Part shown: positions 1 through 11,081 of the stretch, in pieces
Position numbering within the stretch: the stretch's first letter is position 1
Layout of the letters: each line of letters begins with the position of its first letter
Assembly: GCA_963772555.1 (NCBI GenBank)
Contig: CAVYXQ010000028.1
Coordinates: forward strand, 73,865 to 137,864
Length of the DNA: 64,000 nt
Direction: 5' to 3'
Source: Roseiarcus sp963772555
GTDB lineage: Bacteria; Pseudomonadota; Alphaproteobacteria; Rhizobiales; Beijerinckiaceae
Notes under the pieces: model-generated
The model's input: the letters and a program-made list of their open reading frames with translations, nothing else
The model's database searches: none
Told to the model about the DNA's origin: nothing
Program-made: the position numbers and the translations under genes

Positions 1-2
1 GT

Positions 3-836
3 TGCGGCCGATGCGGCCCTTGCGCCGCTGGACGTCCGGCGCTGTGCGAGCCTGGAGCCAGGGCCAATGGCGCTGGGACCCTGCTCAATGGCAAGCGGCG
101 GCTGAGTTTTCGCGCCGAGCCGGTCCATCACCATCTCGGCGTCTCAGCCTTTGCAACGCATGCGGTGGCGGCGCGCGAATCCTGCGTCAGGATCGATTCC
201 GGCCTGCCGCTCGATATTGCAGCGCTGTTCGGGTGCGCGGTGCTTACTGGGGTCGGGGCCGTCGTCAATACGGCAAAGGTCGCGCCTGGCGCATCGGTCG
301 CTGTGGTTGGTCTCGGCGGCGTGGGCTTGAGCGCAGTGCTCGGGGCGAGGCTCGCCGGCGCGCGGCAGATCGTCGCCGTCGACCTCGCCGACGAGAAGCT
401 CGCCTTCGCCCGCGCGTTGGGTGCGACGCACACGGTCAACGCCGCGGCAAAAGACGCCGTCCAGACGATCCGCGAGATATCCCGCGGTGGCGTCGAGTTC
501 GCCTTCGACATGGCCGGCGCCGTGCCAGCGCTCGAACTCGCCTATGCCGCGACCGCGCGAGGCGGCACGACCGTCACCGCCGGGCTGCCGCACCCCGACA
601 AGCGCATGGCCCTCTCCCCTGTCACCCTCGTCGCGGAAGAGCGCACGCTGAAGGGCTCCTACATCGGCTCCGCCGCGCCGTTGCGCGACGTGCCGCGCCT
701 GATCGGGCTCTTTCAGGCCGGCAAGCTGCCGGTCGACGCGCTCCTGACCCACCGGCTCAAGCTCGAGGAGATCAACGAGGGCTTCGACCGGCTGCGCGAG
801 GGGATCGGGGTCAGGCAGGTGGTGGTGTTCGCCTGA
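3..836 (+). CDS. Zinc-dependent alcohol dehydrogenase, 3' part (5' end outside window)
   Basis: This is the C-terminal 277 residues of a medium-chain zinc alcohol dehydrogenase, an NAD(P)-dependent cytosolic enzyme oxidising alcohols or S-hydroxymethyl adducts. The frame is open from base 3. It begins in the structural-zinc loop (CGRCGPC...C), followed by the VHHHLGVSAFA stretch typical of class III-like enzymes. The Rossmann dinucleotide-binding motif GLGGVGL lies at about residues 102-108, with an acidic residue (VAVDLAD) after the second strand. The catalytic-zinc N-terminal domain lies upstream of the window. The first ATG in frame (165) falls inside the fold, so it is not the start. Substrate cannot be deduced. 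Confidence 0.9.
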   Translation, partial: CGRCGPCAAGRPALCEPGARANGAGTLLNGKRRLSFRAEPVHHHLGVSAFATHAVAARESCVRIDSGLPLDIAALFGCAVLTGVGAVVNTAKVAPGASVAVVGLGGVGLSAVLGARLAGARQIVAVDLADEKLAFARALGATHTVNAAAKDAVQTIREISRGGVEFAFDMAGAVPALELAYAATARGGTTVTAGLPHPDKRMALSPVTLVAEERTLKGSYIGSAAPLRDVPRLIGLFQAGKLPVDALLTHRLKLEEINEGFDRLREGIGVRQVVVFA

Positions 837-1052
837 CAAGCGGTAGGTTGCGGCACGTGTCGCTCTTTCCGTTTGGCCCCGAAGCCCCGGCTCCCCGCGG
901 CCCCGTTAATAATGATCGCCGATGATCGGAGCGGCAAACGCGCGACGCGTTTCCCTTCCCCGCCAATTTGGGCAGTATAGGCCGCACTTGGCGACGGTAA
1001 CGCGGCCTTGGAGCCGCGAATGCGGTGGCAGCGAACGGGAAAAGGAGAAGCC

Positions 1053-1514
1053 ATGAACTGGTCAAACATTGCGAGAGGTGCGGCCGCCCTTGCGCTATTG
1101 ACGTCCGCGCCCGCGCCGGCCGGCGCGATGGACTTAGCGGCCGGGACGCTTCCCGTCGTGCGGATGAACGACAGCTTCGTCCAGAAGGTGGTCATTGTCC
1201 ACGGAGCGCATGGAGGCGCCTACGTTGGTCACCCGGGCTATCATCCCGGCTACCGCCCCGGCTACCATCCCGGCTACCACCCTGGCTATCGTCCGGGATA
1301 TCGGCCGGGTTACGGCGGTTACCATTACGGGGGCTGGGCGCGTCCCGGCTGGTACCGCTGGGGGGCCGGAGGAGCGATCGCGGCCGGGGCGGCGATCGGC
1401 TTCCTCGGCGCGGGCGCAGTCGCCGCCTGGGCAGGCCCGCCGCCAGCGCCGGGCCTTTGCTGGTACTACACGGATCCGAGCCAGCGGCAGGGCTTCTGGG
1501 ACGCCTGCCCGTAA
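1053..1514 (+). CDS. Secreted GYxP-repeat protein
   Basis: A 153-residue protein of unknown function. The start at 1053 is chosen because AAAGGAGAAG lies directly upstream and the product then begins with a signal peptide (MNWSNIARGAAALALLTSAPAPAGA, first 25 residues). The mature protein has about seven tandem GYHP/GYRP units between residues 66 and 95, then a Gly/Ala hydrophobic stretch (about 108-130) that could span a membrane. The end is short, with Cys and aromatic residues. Similar His/Gly/Pro/Tyr-rich secreted proteins are common in Rhizobiales and are usually left unnamed. No neighbour suggests a role. Confidence 0.75.
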   Translation: MNWSNIARGAAALALLTSAPAPAGAMDLAAGTLPVVRMNDSFVQKVVIVHGAHGGAYVGHPGYHPGYRPGYHPGYHPGYRPGYRPGYGGYHYGGWARPGWYRWGAGGAIAAGAAIGFLGAGAVAAWAGPPPAPGLCWYYTDPSQRQGFWDACP

Positions 1515-1530
1515 GACGTAATAACCGCCA

Positions 1531-1575
1531 CTGACCCTGACTTTCTTCCGCGCAAACCGCAGAAGGGAGGGTCAG
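1531..1575. terminator. Imperfect hairpin between convergent genes
   Basis: CTGACCCT at 1531-1538 pairs with AGGGTCAG at 1568-1575, and an inner imperfect CTTCCGC/GCAGAAG pairing continues the stem. It lies between the repeat protein and the convergent clpB, so it may end either transcript. There is no U tract, so the call is weak. Confidence 0.3.
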
Positions 1576-1670
1576 AGCGTGCGGCCGGCCTCGAGCAGGC
1601 GCAGCACGACCCAGACCGGCGCGGCCGCCATCGGGCCGGTCAGGCGTGAGAGGTGGCCCGGCGGCCTCCC

Positions 1671-4316
<2,646 letters not shown>

Positions 4317-4483
4317 GGCTCAATTCCTCTCGGCGACGCTCCCTGCCCCGCAGCGGCATCGGGCGGCCCGCGTGACCTGACCGCTCAAAACGGCGGCTCG
4401 AGGTGGATGTAGGTTCGCCTCCGCGCCGGCGGAAGGGTTCGTCTCCCTATTAATGCAGCTGCGACTGATGCAGCTGTATTTGC

Positions 4484-4711
4484 CTAGGAGGAGGTCGATC
4501 GTTTCAAGAACTCCTGGAGCCACTCGGCGTTCATTCCGGCGATCGGCAACCAGGCGCGGAACAGGGCTTCGGGCGAAAAGCGCTCGAGCTCGACCATCAT
4601 GCGCCTCTCGATCTCCGCCATGGCGGCCTTTTGCATCGGCTCCACGTCCGGCAGCCCCATGAACTGGCGCGCCTCGAGCGGCGTGCAGTCGACGTTGATG
4701 GTTATCTTCAT
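4484..4711 (-). CDS. DUF6489 family protein
   Basis: A 75-residue protein beginning MKITINVDCTPLEARQFMGLP, typical of a small alphaproteobacterial family (DUF6489) of unknown function. The start at 4711 is preferred over the longer frame from 4759 because the family starts at MKI and an AGGCAGGAAAG ribosome-binding stretch precedes it. The sequence is acidic and helical, with a conserved-looking PDVEPMQKAAMAEIERRM segment. It lies head-to-tail upstream of clpB with a gap of 167 bases, so co-transcription is possible but not shown. Confidence 0.8.
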   Translation of the reverse strand: MKITINVDCTPLEARQFMGLPDVEPMQKAAMAEIERRMMVELERFSPEALFRAWLPIAGMNAEWLQEFLKRSTSS

Positions 4712-5000
4712 CGGATGATTAGCTTTCCTGCCTCTTTTCGCCGGCGGCCCCGGATCCATAGCCTAACATCGTTACGCTTTCGATTTTTTGCAGGCCTCCC
4801 CATTTGAGCGACAGCGGTTTGCTAAATGTGATGGAACGCCGACGAACCCGGCGTCGTTTTCGTTCGACTGCAGGCCGACGGTGAATTCTCTTGTTGAACA
4901 ATGCGATCTAACGCCTATCATGTTGACGTTACGCGGGGTACAGAATCACTGCTTGCCGGCCTCGGGGCGGCACCGGAAGCCTTGATGTGAGGGAAGAGTG

Positions 5001-5585
5001 ATGGATACGCCCCGACGTCCTTACCGCCACGGCAACTTGCCGAACGCCATGCGCGCTGCGGCGCGCGCCATTCTCGACGAAGCCGGGCCGGATGCAGTCG
5101 GCCTCAGGGAGACGGCCCGCCGCGTCGGCGTGTCCGCCACGGCCGCCTATCGGCACTTTACCAGCAAGGAGGATCTTCTTGCTTCCGTCGCCGCGGAGGG
5201 CTTCCGCGAGCTTGCCGCGTCGCTGCAAGCGGCGGCGGGCGAGCCGGACCCGCTGATCGCCGTCGGGCTTGCCTATGTGGAATTCGCCCTGCAGAAGCGC
5301 GGTCTGTTCCGCCTGATGTTCGGACCGATTCTGGTGGAACGGGCAAAATATCCGTTGCTCAGCGAGGCCGCCGGCGCCGCCTTCGACGTCCTGCAGCGTG
5401 TCGCCGGACCCGACGAGCGGCCGCGCGAGGAAAATCCAGTGACAATGGCGGCCTGGGGTTTGGTCCATGGCCTGTCGGGCCTCCTGATCGATGGGCTGGT
5501 CCCCGAAGCGCGCGCGCGGGACCTGGCCCAAGAGATTCTCCTCTGGGCCGGGACGGCCAAGCCGGAACATCGACCCGCCGCCTGA
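5001..5585 (+). CDS. TetR/AcrR family transcriptional regulator
   Basis: A 194-residue one-component repressor. The N-terminal helix-turn-helix covers about residues 8-55, with the family signature GLRETARRVGVSATAAYRHFTSKEDLL. The C-terminal ligand domain resembles the TetR_C_33/WHG group (LAYVEFALQKRGLFRLMF). The start at the ATG is preferred to the adjacent GTG at 4998 because GGGAAG lies just upstream. No target gene is adjacent, because the next element downstream is an insertion sequence. The ligand is unknown. Confidence 0.9.
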   Translation: MDTPRRPYRHGNLPNAMRAAARAILDEAGPDAVGLRETARRVGVSATAAYRHFTSKEDLLASVAAEGFRELAASLQAAAGEPDPLIAVGLAYVEFALQKRGLFRLMFGPILVERAKYPLLSEAAGAAFDVLQRVAGPDERPREENPVTMAAWGLVHGLSGLLIDGLVPEARARDLAQEILLWAGTAKPEHRPAA

Positions 5586-5826
5586 AACCGGCGCAGAGTC
5601 CCACGCTGGCAAAATGGCGGATACGAATCGGCGGCCTACGTCTGGCTTTCGGAGGTAGTCCGCCCGAATTTGAACTCCGCGGCGTCGGCGGTTCCCTGAC
5701 TTTCAGAAGGTTTCCGAACGCTTCAATCGAGCTTCCGTCGGCTTCAAAGGCCCTTCAAATTTCTGCCAGAAATTTCAATTCCTTGCCTGAATTCGTGACT
5801 TGTCAGATGGTTACGGCCGAACGAAA

Positions 5827-6013
5827 GTAACCGGGGCAAATTGCCGGGCGGGCTTGGGCTGGTTCAAGCAGGGGCTGGACTGACGAGGGTTGCGAGGTCT
5901 GGAATTTTTGGGCCTGGAAGTCCCAGTCGGTCGCCGATGAAGGCGTAGAACGACACTTTCAATTTCATGCAGGTTTTGGCCAGCCCGAGCATGACGTCGG
6001 GGGCGTCGCGGCC
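5827..6013 (-). repeat. Inverted 187-bp fragment of the IS66-type element's right end
   Basis: This stretch is the reverse complement of 7571-7757, the last 187 bases of the intact element, with one mismatch seen (codon CGC versus CCC, near 5999). It includes a complete terminal repeat at 5827 and ends exactly where the intact element begins. It encodes the last 50 or so residues of the transposase on the minus strand and is a remnant of a second, oppositely oriented copy or of a failed intramolecular transposition. Confidence 0.9.
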
Positions 6014-6038
6014 GTAACCGGGGCAAATTCTCGGGCGG
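6014..6038 (+). repeat. Left terminal inverted repeat of the IS
   Basis: Twenty-five bases starting GTAACCGGGGCAAATTCTCG. They pair with 7733-7757 with two mismatches (CT versus GC at positions 17-18). Confidence 0.85.
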
Positions 6039-6079
6039 AGGGGGGAGTCAGCGGCGACAAAGTGTGATTCAAGCTTGGG

Positions 6080-7720
6080 ATGGCGGCGCGCATCCCTGAT
6101 TCGCTTGATCGGCTTTCGCATGACGACCTGCTCGGCGTGGTGCGCGATCTAATCCATGAGGTGAAGCGGCTTGGGGCGGAGAACGAGAAGCTGGTCGGCG
6201 CGTTGGCCAAGCTGAAAGTCGAGCATCAGGCGGTCAAGGACGAGCTTGCGCGGCTGAAGCATTTGCCGCCGCGTCCGCCGGTCAAGCCGTCGGGCATTGA
6301 CAGGGCGACGGACGCGAAAGGGCCGCAGGCCGGGGGCGGCGAGAAAGGCGGGCGCTCGACGCAGCGGCGCGGCAGCCAACTCGACAAGCTGACGATTGGC
6401 GCGACGGTGGTGGTGAGGGCAAATGCGCCGGCGGGCTCGCGCCGCAAGGGCTACGAAGAGGTGGTGGTTCAGGACTTGAGCCTGACGCCGACGGTGACGC
6501 GCTACCGGCGTGAGCGGTGGGAAACGCCGGACGGCGAGACGGTCGTCGCCCATCTCGGTTCCGGCATTGTCGGGGGTTATGGCCCCAACCTGAATCGCCT
6601 GGTCTTGACGCTGCACTTTGCCGGACAAATGACCTGCGAGCGGATCGTTGCGCTGCTCAATGGGATGGGCGTGGTGATTTCGAAGCGGCAGGTGGTTCGC
6701 CTGCTGACAGTCAAGCTGGAGACGTTTCGCGCCGAGGATGCGGCGGTGCTGAAAGCCGGCCTGAGCGGCGCCTATGTCACGGTCGACGATACGGGGGCGC
6801 GCCACGCCGGCAAGAGCGGCTACACCACGCAGATCGGCTCTTCCAACTTCACCGCGTTTCGCACGGGGCCCTCCAAATCGCGTCTGGCGTTTCTGTCGCG
6901 GCTTTGCGGCGGAACGTCGCTCTGGGTGATCAACCAGGCCGCGCTCGACTATATGAAAGGGCGCGATCTGTCGCAGATCGTGATCGACAAGTTCATCGCG
7001 CATGAGGCGCGCATCTTCGCCTCCTCGGGCGAGTGGGAGCGCCATTTGCAGGCGCTGGCTTTGGGCGCGATCAAGGTCCTGCCGGATCCCGTCTTGATCG
7101 CCAGCGAGGCGGCGCTGTGGGGCGCAGTCCATCATCAGGGCTTGCTGCAGGGCACGGTGATCGTCTCCGACGACGCCGGCCAGTTCCGCGTCGGCGTGCA
7201 CGCGCTGTGCTGGGTTCACGCCGAGCGGCTTGTTCACAAGCTCATTCCCGCCAACGACAAGCAGCGCAACGCCGTCGAGGTCGCCAAGCGGATGATCTGG
7301 TGGTTCTATCGTTGCTTGAAAGACTACAAGCTCGCGCCGGACCCCGAACAGGCCGAGTTCTTGCGCTCCCGCTTCGACCGCATCTTCAAGCGCGCGCGAA
7401 CCGGCTACGCCACGCTCGACAGCCTGCTCAAACGCCTTCATCGCCACAAGGACGAGTTGCTGCGCGTGCTCGAGCGGCCAGAAATCCCGCTCAACACCAA
7501 TGCCTCGGAAAACGACATCCGCGCCTTCGTCACCAAGAGAAAAATCTCCGGCGGAACTGTCTCCGACAAAGGCCGCGACGCCCGCGACGTCATGCTCGGG
7601 CTGGCCAAAACCTGCATGAAATTGAAAGTGTCGTTCTACGCCTTCATCGGCGACCGACTGGGACTTCCAGGCCCAAAAATTCCAGACCTCGCAACCCTCG
7701 TCAGTCCAGCCCCTGCTTGA
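6080..7720 (+). CDS. IS66 family transposase
   Basis: A 546-residue DDE transposase. The N-terminus carries a coiled-coil segment (about 10-60, VKRLGAENEKLVGALAKLK), followed by the IS66 catalytic domain. The three acidic residues are seen in context: AYVTVDDTG, GTVIVSDDAGQF and NTNASENDIR, the last being the typical IS66 glutamate. The CWVHAERLVHKLIP stretch is also characteristic. The frame is intact and the element may be active. There are no accessory genes on either side. The last 50 codons are duplicated in inverse orientation at 5827-6013. Confidence 0.95.
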   Translation: MAARIPDSLDRLSHDDLLGVVRDLIHEVKRLGAENEKLVGALAKLKVEHQAVKDELARLKHLPPRPPVKPSGIDRATDAKGPQAGGGEKGGRSTQRRGSQLDKLTIGATVVVRANAPAGSRRKGYEEVVVQDLSLTPTVTRYRRERWETPDGETVVAHLGSGIVGGYGPNLNRLVLTLHFAGQMTCERIVALLNGMGVVISKRQVVRLLTVKLETFRAEDAAVLKAGLSGAYVTVDDTGARHAGKSGYTTQIGSSNFTAFRTGPSKSRLAFLSRLCGGTSLWVINQAALDYMKGRDLSQIVIDKFIAHEARIFASSGEWERHLQALALGAIKVLPDPVLIASEAALWGAVHHQGLLQGTVIVSDDAGQFRVGVHALCWVHAERLVHKLIPANDKQRNAVEVAKRMIWWFYRCLKDYKLAPDPEQAEFLRSRFDRIFKRARTGYATLDSLLKRLHRHKDELLRVLERPEIPLNTNASENDIRAFVTKRKISGGTVSDKGRDARDVMLGLAKTCMKLKVSFYAFIGDRLGLPGPKIPDLATLVSPAPA

Positions 7721-7732
7721 ACCAGCCCAAGC

Positions 7733-7757
7733 CCGCCCGGCAATTTGCCCCGGTTAC
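7733..7757 (-). repeat. Right terminal inverted repeat of the IS
   Basis: The reverse complement starts GTAACCGGGGCAAATTGCCG and matches the left end at 23 of 25 positions. The same end is present a third time at 5827. Confidence 0.85.
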
Positions 7758-7945
7758 CGAAAACCTGTCACTTGCAGCCGGCTTTTGCACCTATATAATC
7801 TGTTAAACGAAGAACCCGACTGTATTTCGGTTGGGTTACCTTGGAAGCCACAGGCATTTGTACCATCTGTCGCCAATGCGCAATGTCATTCCAGTATAGC
7901 TGCCGCGTACGTAAAGAGCGGGCGCCTCAAGATCTTGAGTTCAAG

Positions 7946-8203
7946 TTACGCACGTCCTTCTGGAGCCGCGCGGTCCGGGCGGAAATTCTCAACTTCTTGC
8001 TCTGTGGACTCGAGAAGGCCGAAGTCGCGGGAGTGGATTCGGCCGGCGACCATGACGCCCTCCGCCGCCAAGCCTCGTTTCAGAAGCTCCCGGACGGCGG
8101 TGGCCCGGCTCGGCATGCGCTGGCGGAAGCGCCAGTCGTCGAGCGCAACCAGTTCCTCGTCCGTCAGCATGATCTGCAGGCGTTCGCCGCGCGATGTAGC
8201 CAC
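7946..8203 (-). CDS. Ribbon-helix-helix (CopG-like) small DNA-binding protein
   Basis: An 85-residue protein beginning MATSRGERLQIMLTDEELVALDDWRF, with the strand-helix-helix pattern of ribbon-helix-helix proteins and the conserved RMPSRATAVRELLKRGL helix. Such proteins bind DNA as dimers and often repress their own gene. No toxin partner is visible next to it, so it is probably not half of a toxin-antitoxin pair. It lies 189 bases from the insertion sequence. Confidence 0.75.
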   Translation of the reverse strand: MATSRGERLQIMLTDEELVALDDWRFRQRMPSRATAVRELLKRGLAAEGVMVAGRIHSRDFGLLESTEQEVENFRPDRAAPEGRA

Positions 8204-8457
8204 GATCCGGCGCTCTCCTCTACGAACAAAACAAGTTAGTCACTTACGGAAAGGGCGTCAAGGCAGCTTTTGGCGCATTTTACTCATTTACGTCCAGGCG
8301 CTCATTATTGAGCCTATTGTAAGAATATCTTAATCCAGCTCGTTGAACACCTGAAGCAGAAACCTCAATAGACCGCTCCAACTCATGATTTTACTTTGAG
8401 AAATACCTTGACAACCCTATCGTATTACTTCATTGTGGCGTCGACAGGCAGGAATTC

Positions 8458-9153
8458 ATGCAAGCCAGGACGCCCCTGAACACGTCTCGATCCTCTCCGC
8501 CCACGGCAGCGGATCTGACGGCGGAAGCCAACCACCGGATCGCCAATCATCTCGCCATGCTGGCGGCGCTGATGCGGTTGCAGGGGAAGGGCCTCAGCCG
8601 GGAAAAACCGTCGCTGAGCGGAGAGGAGGTTCACCTTCTCCTGGACGAATTCGCCATCCGGCTGGAGACCGTCGGCGAAATCCACAGGTTGCTCGCCGGG
8701 TCCAGCGGAGCGCCGATCGATGTCGCCGCCTATCTGAGGACGATCGCGCACGGGCTCGTATCGTCGCTGACCCCGGACGACAAGACGACGATCCAGTGCC
8801 ACTTTCCGCCGACCTGCGTTCTTCCGGCGGAACAGGCCGTGGCGCTCGGGCTCCTCGTCAGCGAGCTGATCACCAATGCGTTGAAATACGCCCATCCCAC
8901 GGGCGTCGCGGGCGCGATCGCCATTCTGGCCTCGAGACCCGACGACGGCACGATCGCCATCGAAGTCGCCGACGACGGCATCGGCTTGCCCGACGGCCTC
9001 GACCCGCTTCGGAGCGACAGTCTGGGGCTCCGCACTGTCCGCCTGCTGGCGAAGCAGCTGGGCGCTTCGATTTCCTTCGACAATCACGGGCTCGGACTGA
9101 GCTGCCTCGTGCAAATCCCGTGCGCCGGCCGCGTGCTCAAAGCCGTCTCGTGA
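8458..9153 (+). CDS. HWE/HisKA_2-type histidine kinase without sensor domain
   Basis: A 231-residue cytosolic kinase consisting only of the dimerisation/phosphotransfer helices and the ATPase domain. The H-box reads ANHRIANHLAMLAALM (about residues 24-39). The N-box is LLVSELITNALKYAHP and the G1-box ADDGIGLPDG. There is no PAS, GAF or membrane segment, so input must come from a partner protein. Kinases of this group phosphorylate PhyR-type or single-domain response regulators in alphaproteobacteria, and a PhyR gene lies 20 kb away. A direct link is inference. Confidence 0.85.
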   Translation: MQARTPLNTSRSSPPTAADLTAEANHRIANHLAMLAALMRLQGKGLSREKPSLSGEEVHLLLDEFAIRLETVGEIHRLLAGSSGAPIDVAAYLRTIAHGLVSSLTPDDKTTIQCHFPPTCVLPAEQAVALGLLVSELITNALKYAHPTGVAGAIAILASRPDDGTIAIEVADDGIGLPDGLDPLRSDSLGLRTVRLLAKQLGASISFDNHGLGLSCLVQIPCAGRVLKAVS

Positions 9154-9199
9154 GCCTCGAGACTGGCAGCACGGGCGCGGGGAAGCGCCAGCCGCTGGT

Positions 9200-10141
9200 T
9201 CACGCCGAAAAGCGATCCCCTCCGCCGTACGCCACGCGCGATGATTCTTCCGATTCCGCCCCCCGCGCGGACGCGGCGCCTGAGGTCACGCGCACCGCCA
9301 CCGACATGCCCGCCAAAGCGTCGCTGCTTCCCGCATAGGCTCCGGACACCGGCGCCGCCTGACGAATGTCGCGCGCCACAGCGACTGGAATGAGGTTCGC
9401 GCCGCCGACGCTGCGGTTCGTCGGATCGAAGCTGATCCACCCGGCGCCCGAGACGAAAACCTCGCCCCAGGCGTGCGTCGACCCGGCGTCCGTCGATCCC
9501 AGAAGCATCTGCTCGGGGTTGAAAAGGTAGCCCGAGACCAACCTCGCGCCGAAGCCGAGACTGCGCGCGGCTTCGACGAACAGCACCGCGAAATCCCGGC
9601 AGGAGCCGACGCGCCGGTCCAACGTTTCGATCGGCGACTGTGTGCCCTCGTCGTCCCGGCTCTGGTAGCGGAGCCATCCCGATACGCCGAGACTGAGATC
9701 CTTGAGCAGCGCGAGCGTATCGGTCCGTTCGCCGCAGACGAACGCCCGCGCCCAATTCGCCAGGCGTCCGGCGGGATCCGGATATTGCAGCCTCGTCAGC
9801 GAGCCGAGATCCGTCCATTCGTCGTCCGAATAGCGAAAGGGATAGACGATCGCAGACGCTGCGATGTTGAAGATCGGCCACGCCGTTCCCTCGAGGCGAA
9901 GCTCCACCACGCTGTGGATGACGAGACTGTCGCTCGGCCCCTGAAACACCGCGGTCGCGACGGCGTTGCCGAAGACGTCATGCGCCCATGTGACCTGCGC
10001 CGTCGGCGAAACCGTCACCCCGCAGGAAATCACCTGCACGTCGCGGCTCTCGCGCGGGCAGAGCATGAGCCGATGCGGCCAGAGATCGACCGATCGCCGA
10101 TATCGATAGGCGGTTCGATGATGGACTGTCAGGGGAATCAT
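9200..10141 (-). CDS. Transglutaminase-like family protein
   Basis: A 313-residue protein of the bacterial transglutaminase-like group (N-terminal beta region, then a papain-like core), usually predicted to be a cysteine peptidase or amidase. The catalytic triad is readable: Cys in RVGSCRDFAVLFVEAAR, His in GSTHAWGEVFV and Asp in WISFDPTN. The N-terminal MIPLTVHHRTAYRYRRSVDLWPHRLMLCPR is typical of these proteins. There is no signal peptide. It converges with the sensorless kinase, their ends 46 bases apart. Substrate is unknown. Confidence 0.9.
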   Translation of the reverse strand: MIPLTVHHRTAYRYRRSVDLWPHRLMLCPRESRDVQVISCGVTVSPTAQVTWAHDVFGNAVATAVFQGPSDSLVIHSVVELRLEGTAWPIFNIAASAIVYPFRYSDDEWTDLGSLTRLQYPDPAGRLANWARAFVCGERTDTLALLKDLSLGVSGWLRYQSRDDEGTQSPIETLDRRVGSCRDFAVLFVEAARSLGFGARLVSGYLFNPEQMLLGSTDAGSTHAWGEVFVSGAGWISFDPTNRSVGGANLIPVAVARDIRQAAPVSGAYAGSSDALAGMSVAVRVTSGAASARGAESEESSRVAYGGGDRFSA

Positions 10142-10524
10142 CCGCCAATCCTTGCGTCAGGTGGGCCGGCGCAAAACGGCGCTTCAGGATCGAGGCCGAC
10201 AGGAAAGCTCCACCAGAGGTTCGACTGTTGGCCAAACACCGCGCCGACTTTATCTGTATCACGTAATGCCAATTTCTGAAAATATCAGATTTCGACGTGC
10301 CTCAATCTAGAGAACGACGTCACATATATCTTTGGTGTTACGACAACGACCGCATTTTGACTCTCATATCGCGGTTTTTCTACCTATATATCGGCGGCAC
10401 ATTGACGTGCTTTCCCGCAGAGTAGCGGAGGGCGTCGGCAGTCGCTGCGCCGGCCTCGCCTTTCGGTCCAAAGGCTCTCGCTTCAGCGACCAGCACGCCA
10501 AAGCGCGAAGGCTGAGGCTAAGAG
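10142..10524. other. Intergenic region, no gene seen
   Basis: These 383 bases are poorer in GC than the flanks and include TATATAT stretches near 10322 and 10384. No convincing frame or RNA was found. It would carry the promoters of the divergent genes on both sides. Confidence 0.5.
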
Positions 10525-10788
10525 ATGACGACACGGAGCACGGAGACGACGCTGACATTTTCCAAAGCGTTCTCGTTGCCGGAGGTCGGTCGCCCCTTGC
10601 CGGCGGGAACCTATCGCGTCGTTGTCGACGAAGAAGACATACCCGGTCTTTCCTTTGTCGCCTACCGGCGAACCGCGACCCTGCTGCATGTTCCGGCGTT
10701 GTCGGCGCCAGGCGGGCTCGAGGAGATGTTTCTCGTCAATCCGGACGAACTCGCCGCGGCCTTCGAAGCCGATCATGCTGCGGCATGA
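10525..10788 (+). CDS. Conserved hypothetical protein, 87 aa
   Basis: A small acidic protein of unknown function (MTTRSTETTLTFSKAFSLPE at the start). A GAGGCTAAGAG stretch precedes the ATG. It has alternating beta-like segments (AGTYRVVVDEEDIPGLSF) and an acidic helical end. Similar short proteins occur widely in Rhizobiales without a known role. No operon partner is evident. Confidence 0.65.
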   Translation: MTTRSTETTLTFSKAFSLPEVGRPLPAGTYRVVVDEEDIPGLSFVAYRRTATLLHVPALSAPGGLEEMFLVNPDELAAAFEADHAAA

Positions 10789-11020
10789 GAGCGTGGAACA
10801 TGGGCAAGGGAATGAACCGCCGCGCGCAAGCCGCAAAGCGCATCCGGCGACAACCGGCCAGCCTTGGCGAAGTCATGCGCGGATGCTCGGAACCCGCTCG
10901 CTTCGCCTCCAGGAGCGGCCCCGCGAGGGGCTGTTCGGAGCGCGAGGGATTTCCGAGAATCAGCCGATGCTTTTCAGCTTAGCGCGGGTTCCGATCAGGT
11001 TGACCCATCCGCATCCATGG

Positions 11021-11043
11021 ACCCGCGGGTCAAGCCCGCGGGT
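11021..11043. repeat. REP-like intergenic palindrome
   Basis: ACCCGCGGG at 11021-11029 and CCCGCGGGT at 11035-11043 form a perfect 9-bp stem with a TCAAG loop, framed by CCATGG and GACGG. This phrase (ccgcgggtcaagcccgcgggtgac) is a familiar dispersed intergenic repeat in alphaproteobacterial genomes. Only one copy was noticed in this window. Confidence 0.55.
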
Positions 11044-11081
11044 GACGGAAGATGGTTCTGCCTGATCGAGACCAACTCTCT

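Larger units (their letters stand above)
6014..7757 (+). mobile_element. IS66 family insertion sequence, ISBst12-like
   Basis: A 1744-bp element bounded by 25-bp inverted terminal repeats (6014-6038 and 7733-7757, 23 of 25 identical). The ends begin GTAACCGGGGCAAATT. It has a single transposase gene without the tnpA/tnpB accessory genes of classical IS66, which is the arrangement of the ISBst12 subgroup. No 8-bp target duplication is visible: the bases left of 5827 and of 6014 do not match those right of 7757. The insertion has therefore been rearranged. Confidence 0.88.

Noticed and set aside
5864..6121. 85-residue minus-strand frame reading out of the inverted IS fragment
   Set aside because: It joins IS leader sequence to the duplicated transposase C-terminus and has no independent start signal, so it is a rearrangement artefact.
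5819..7766. 8-bp target duplication for the IS66 element
   Set aside because: The bases left of 5827 (GAACGAAA) and left of 6014 (TCGCGGCC) do not match those right of 7757 (CGAAAACC). Only a partial CGAAA similarity was seen.
7946..8203. Toxin-antitoxin module
   Set aside because: The ribbon-helix-helix protein has no small toxin-like gene within 250 bases on either side, so a stand-alone regulator is the simpler reading.
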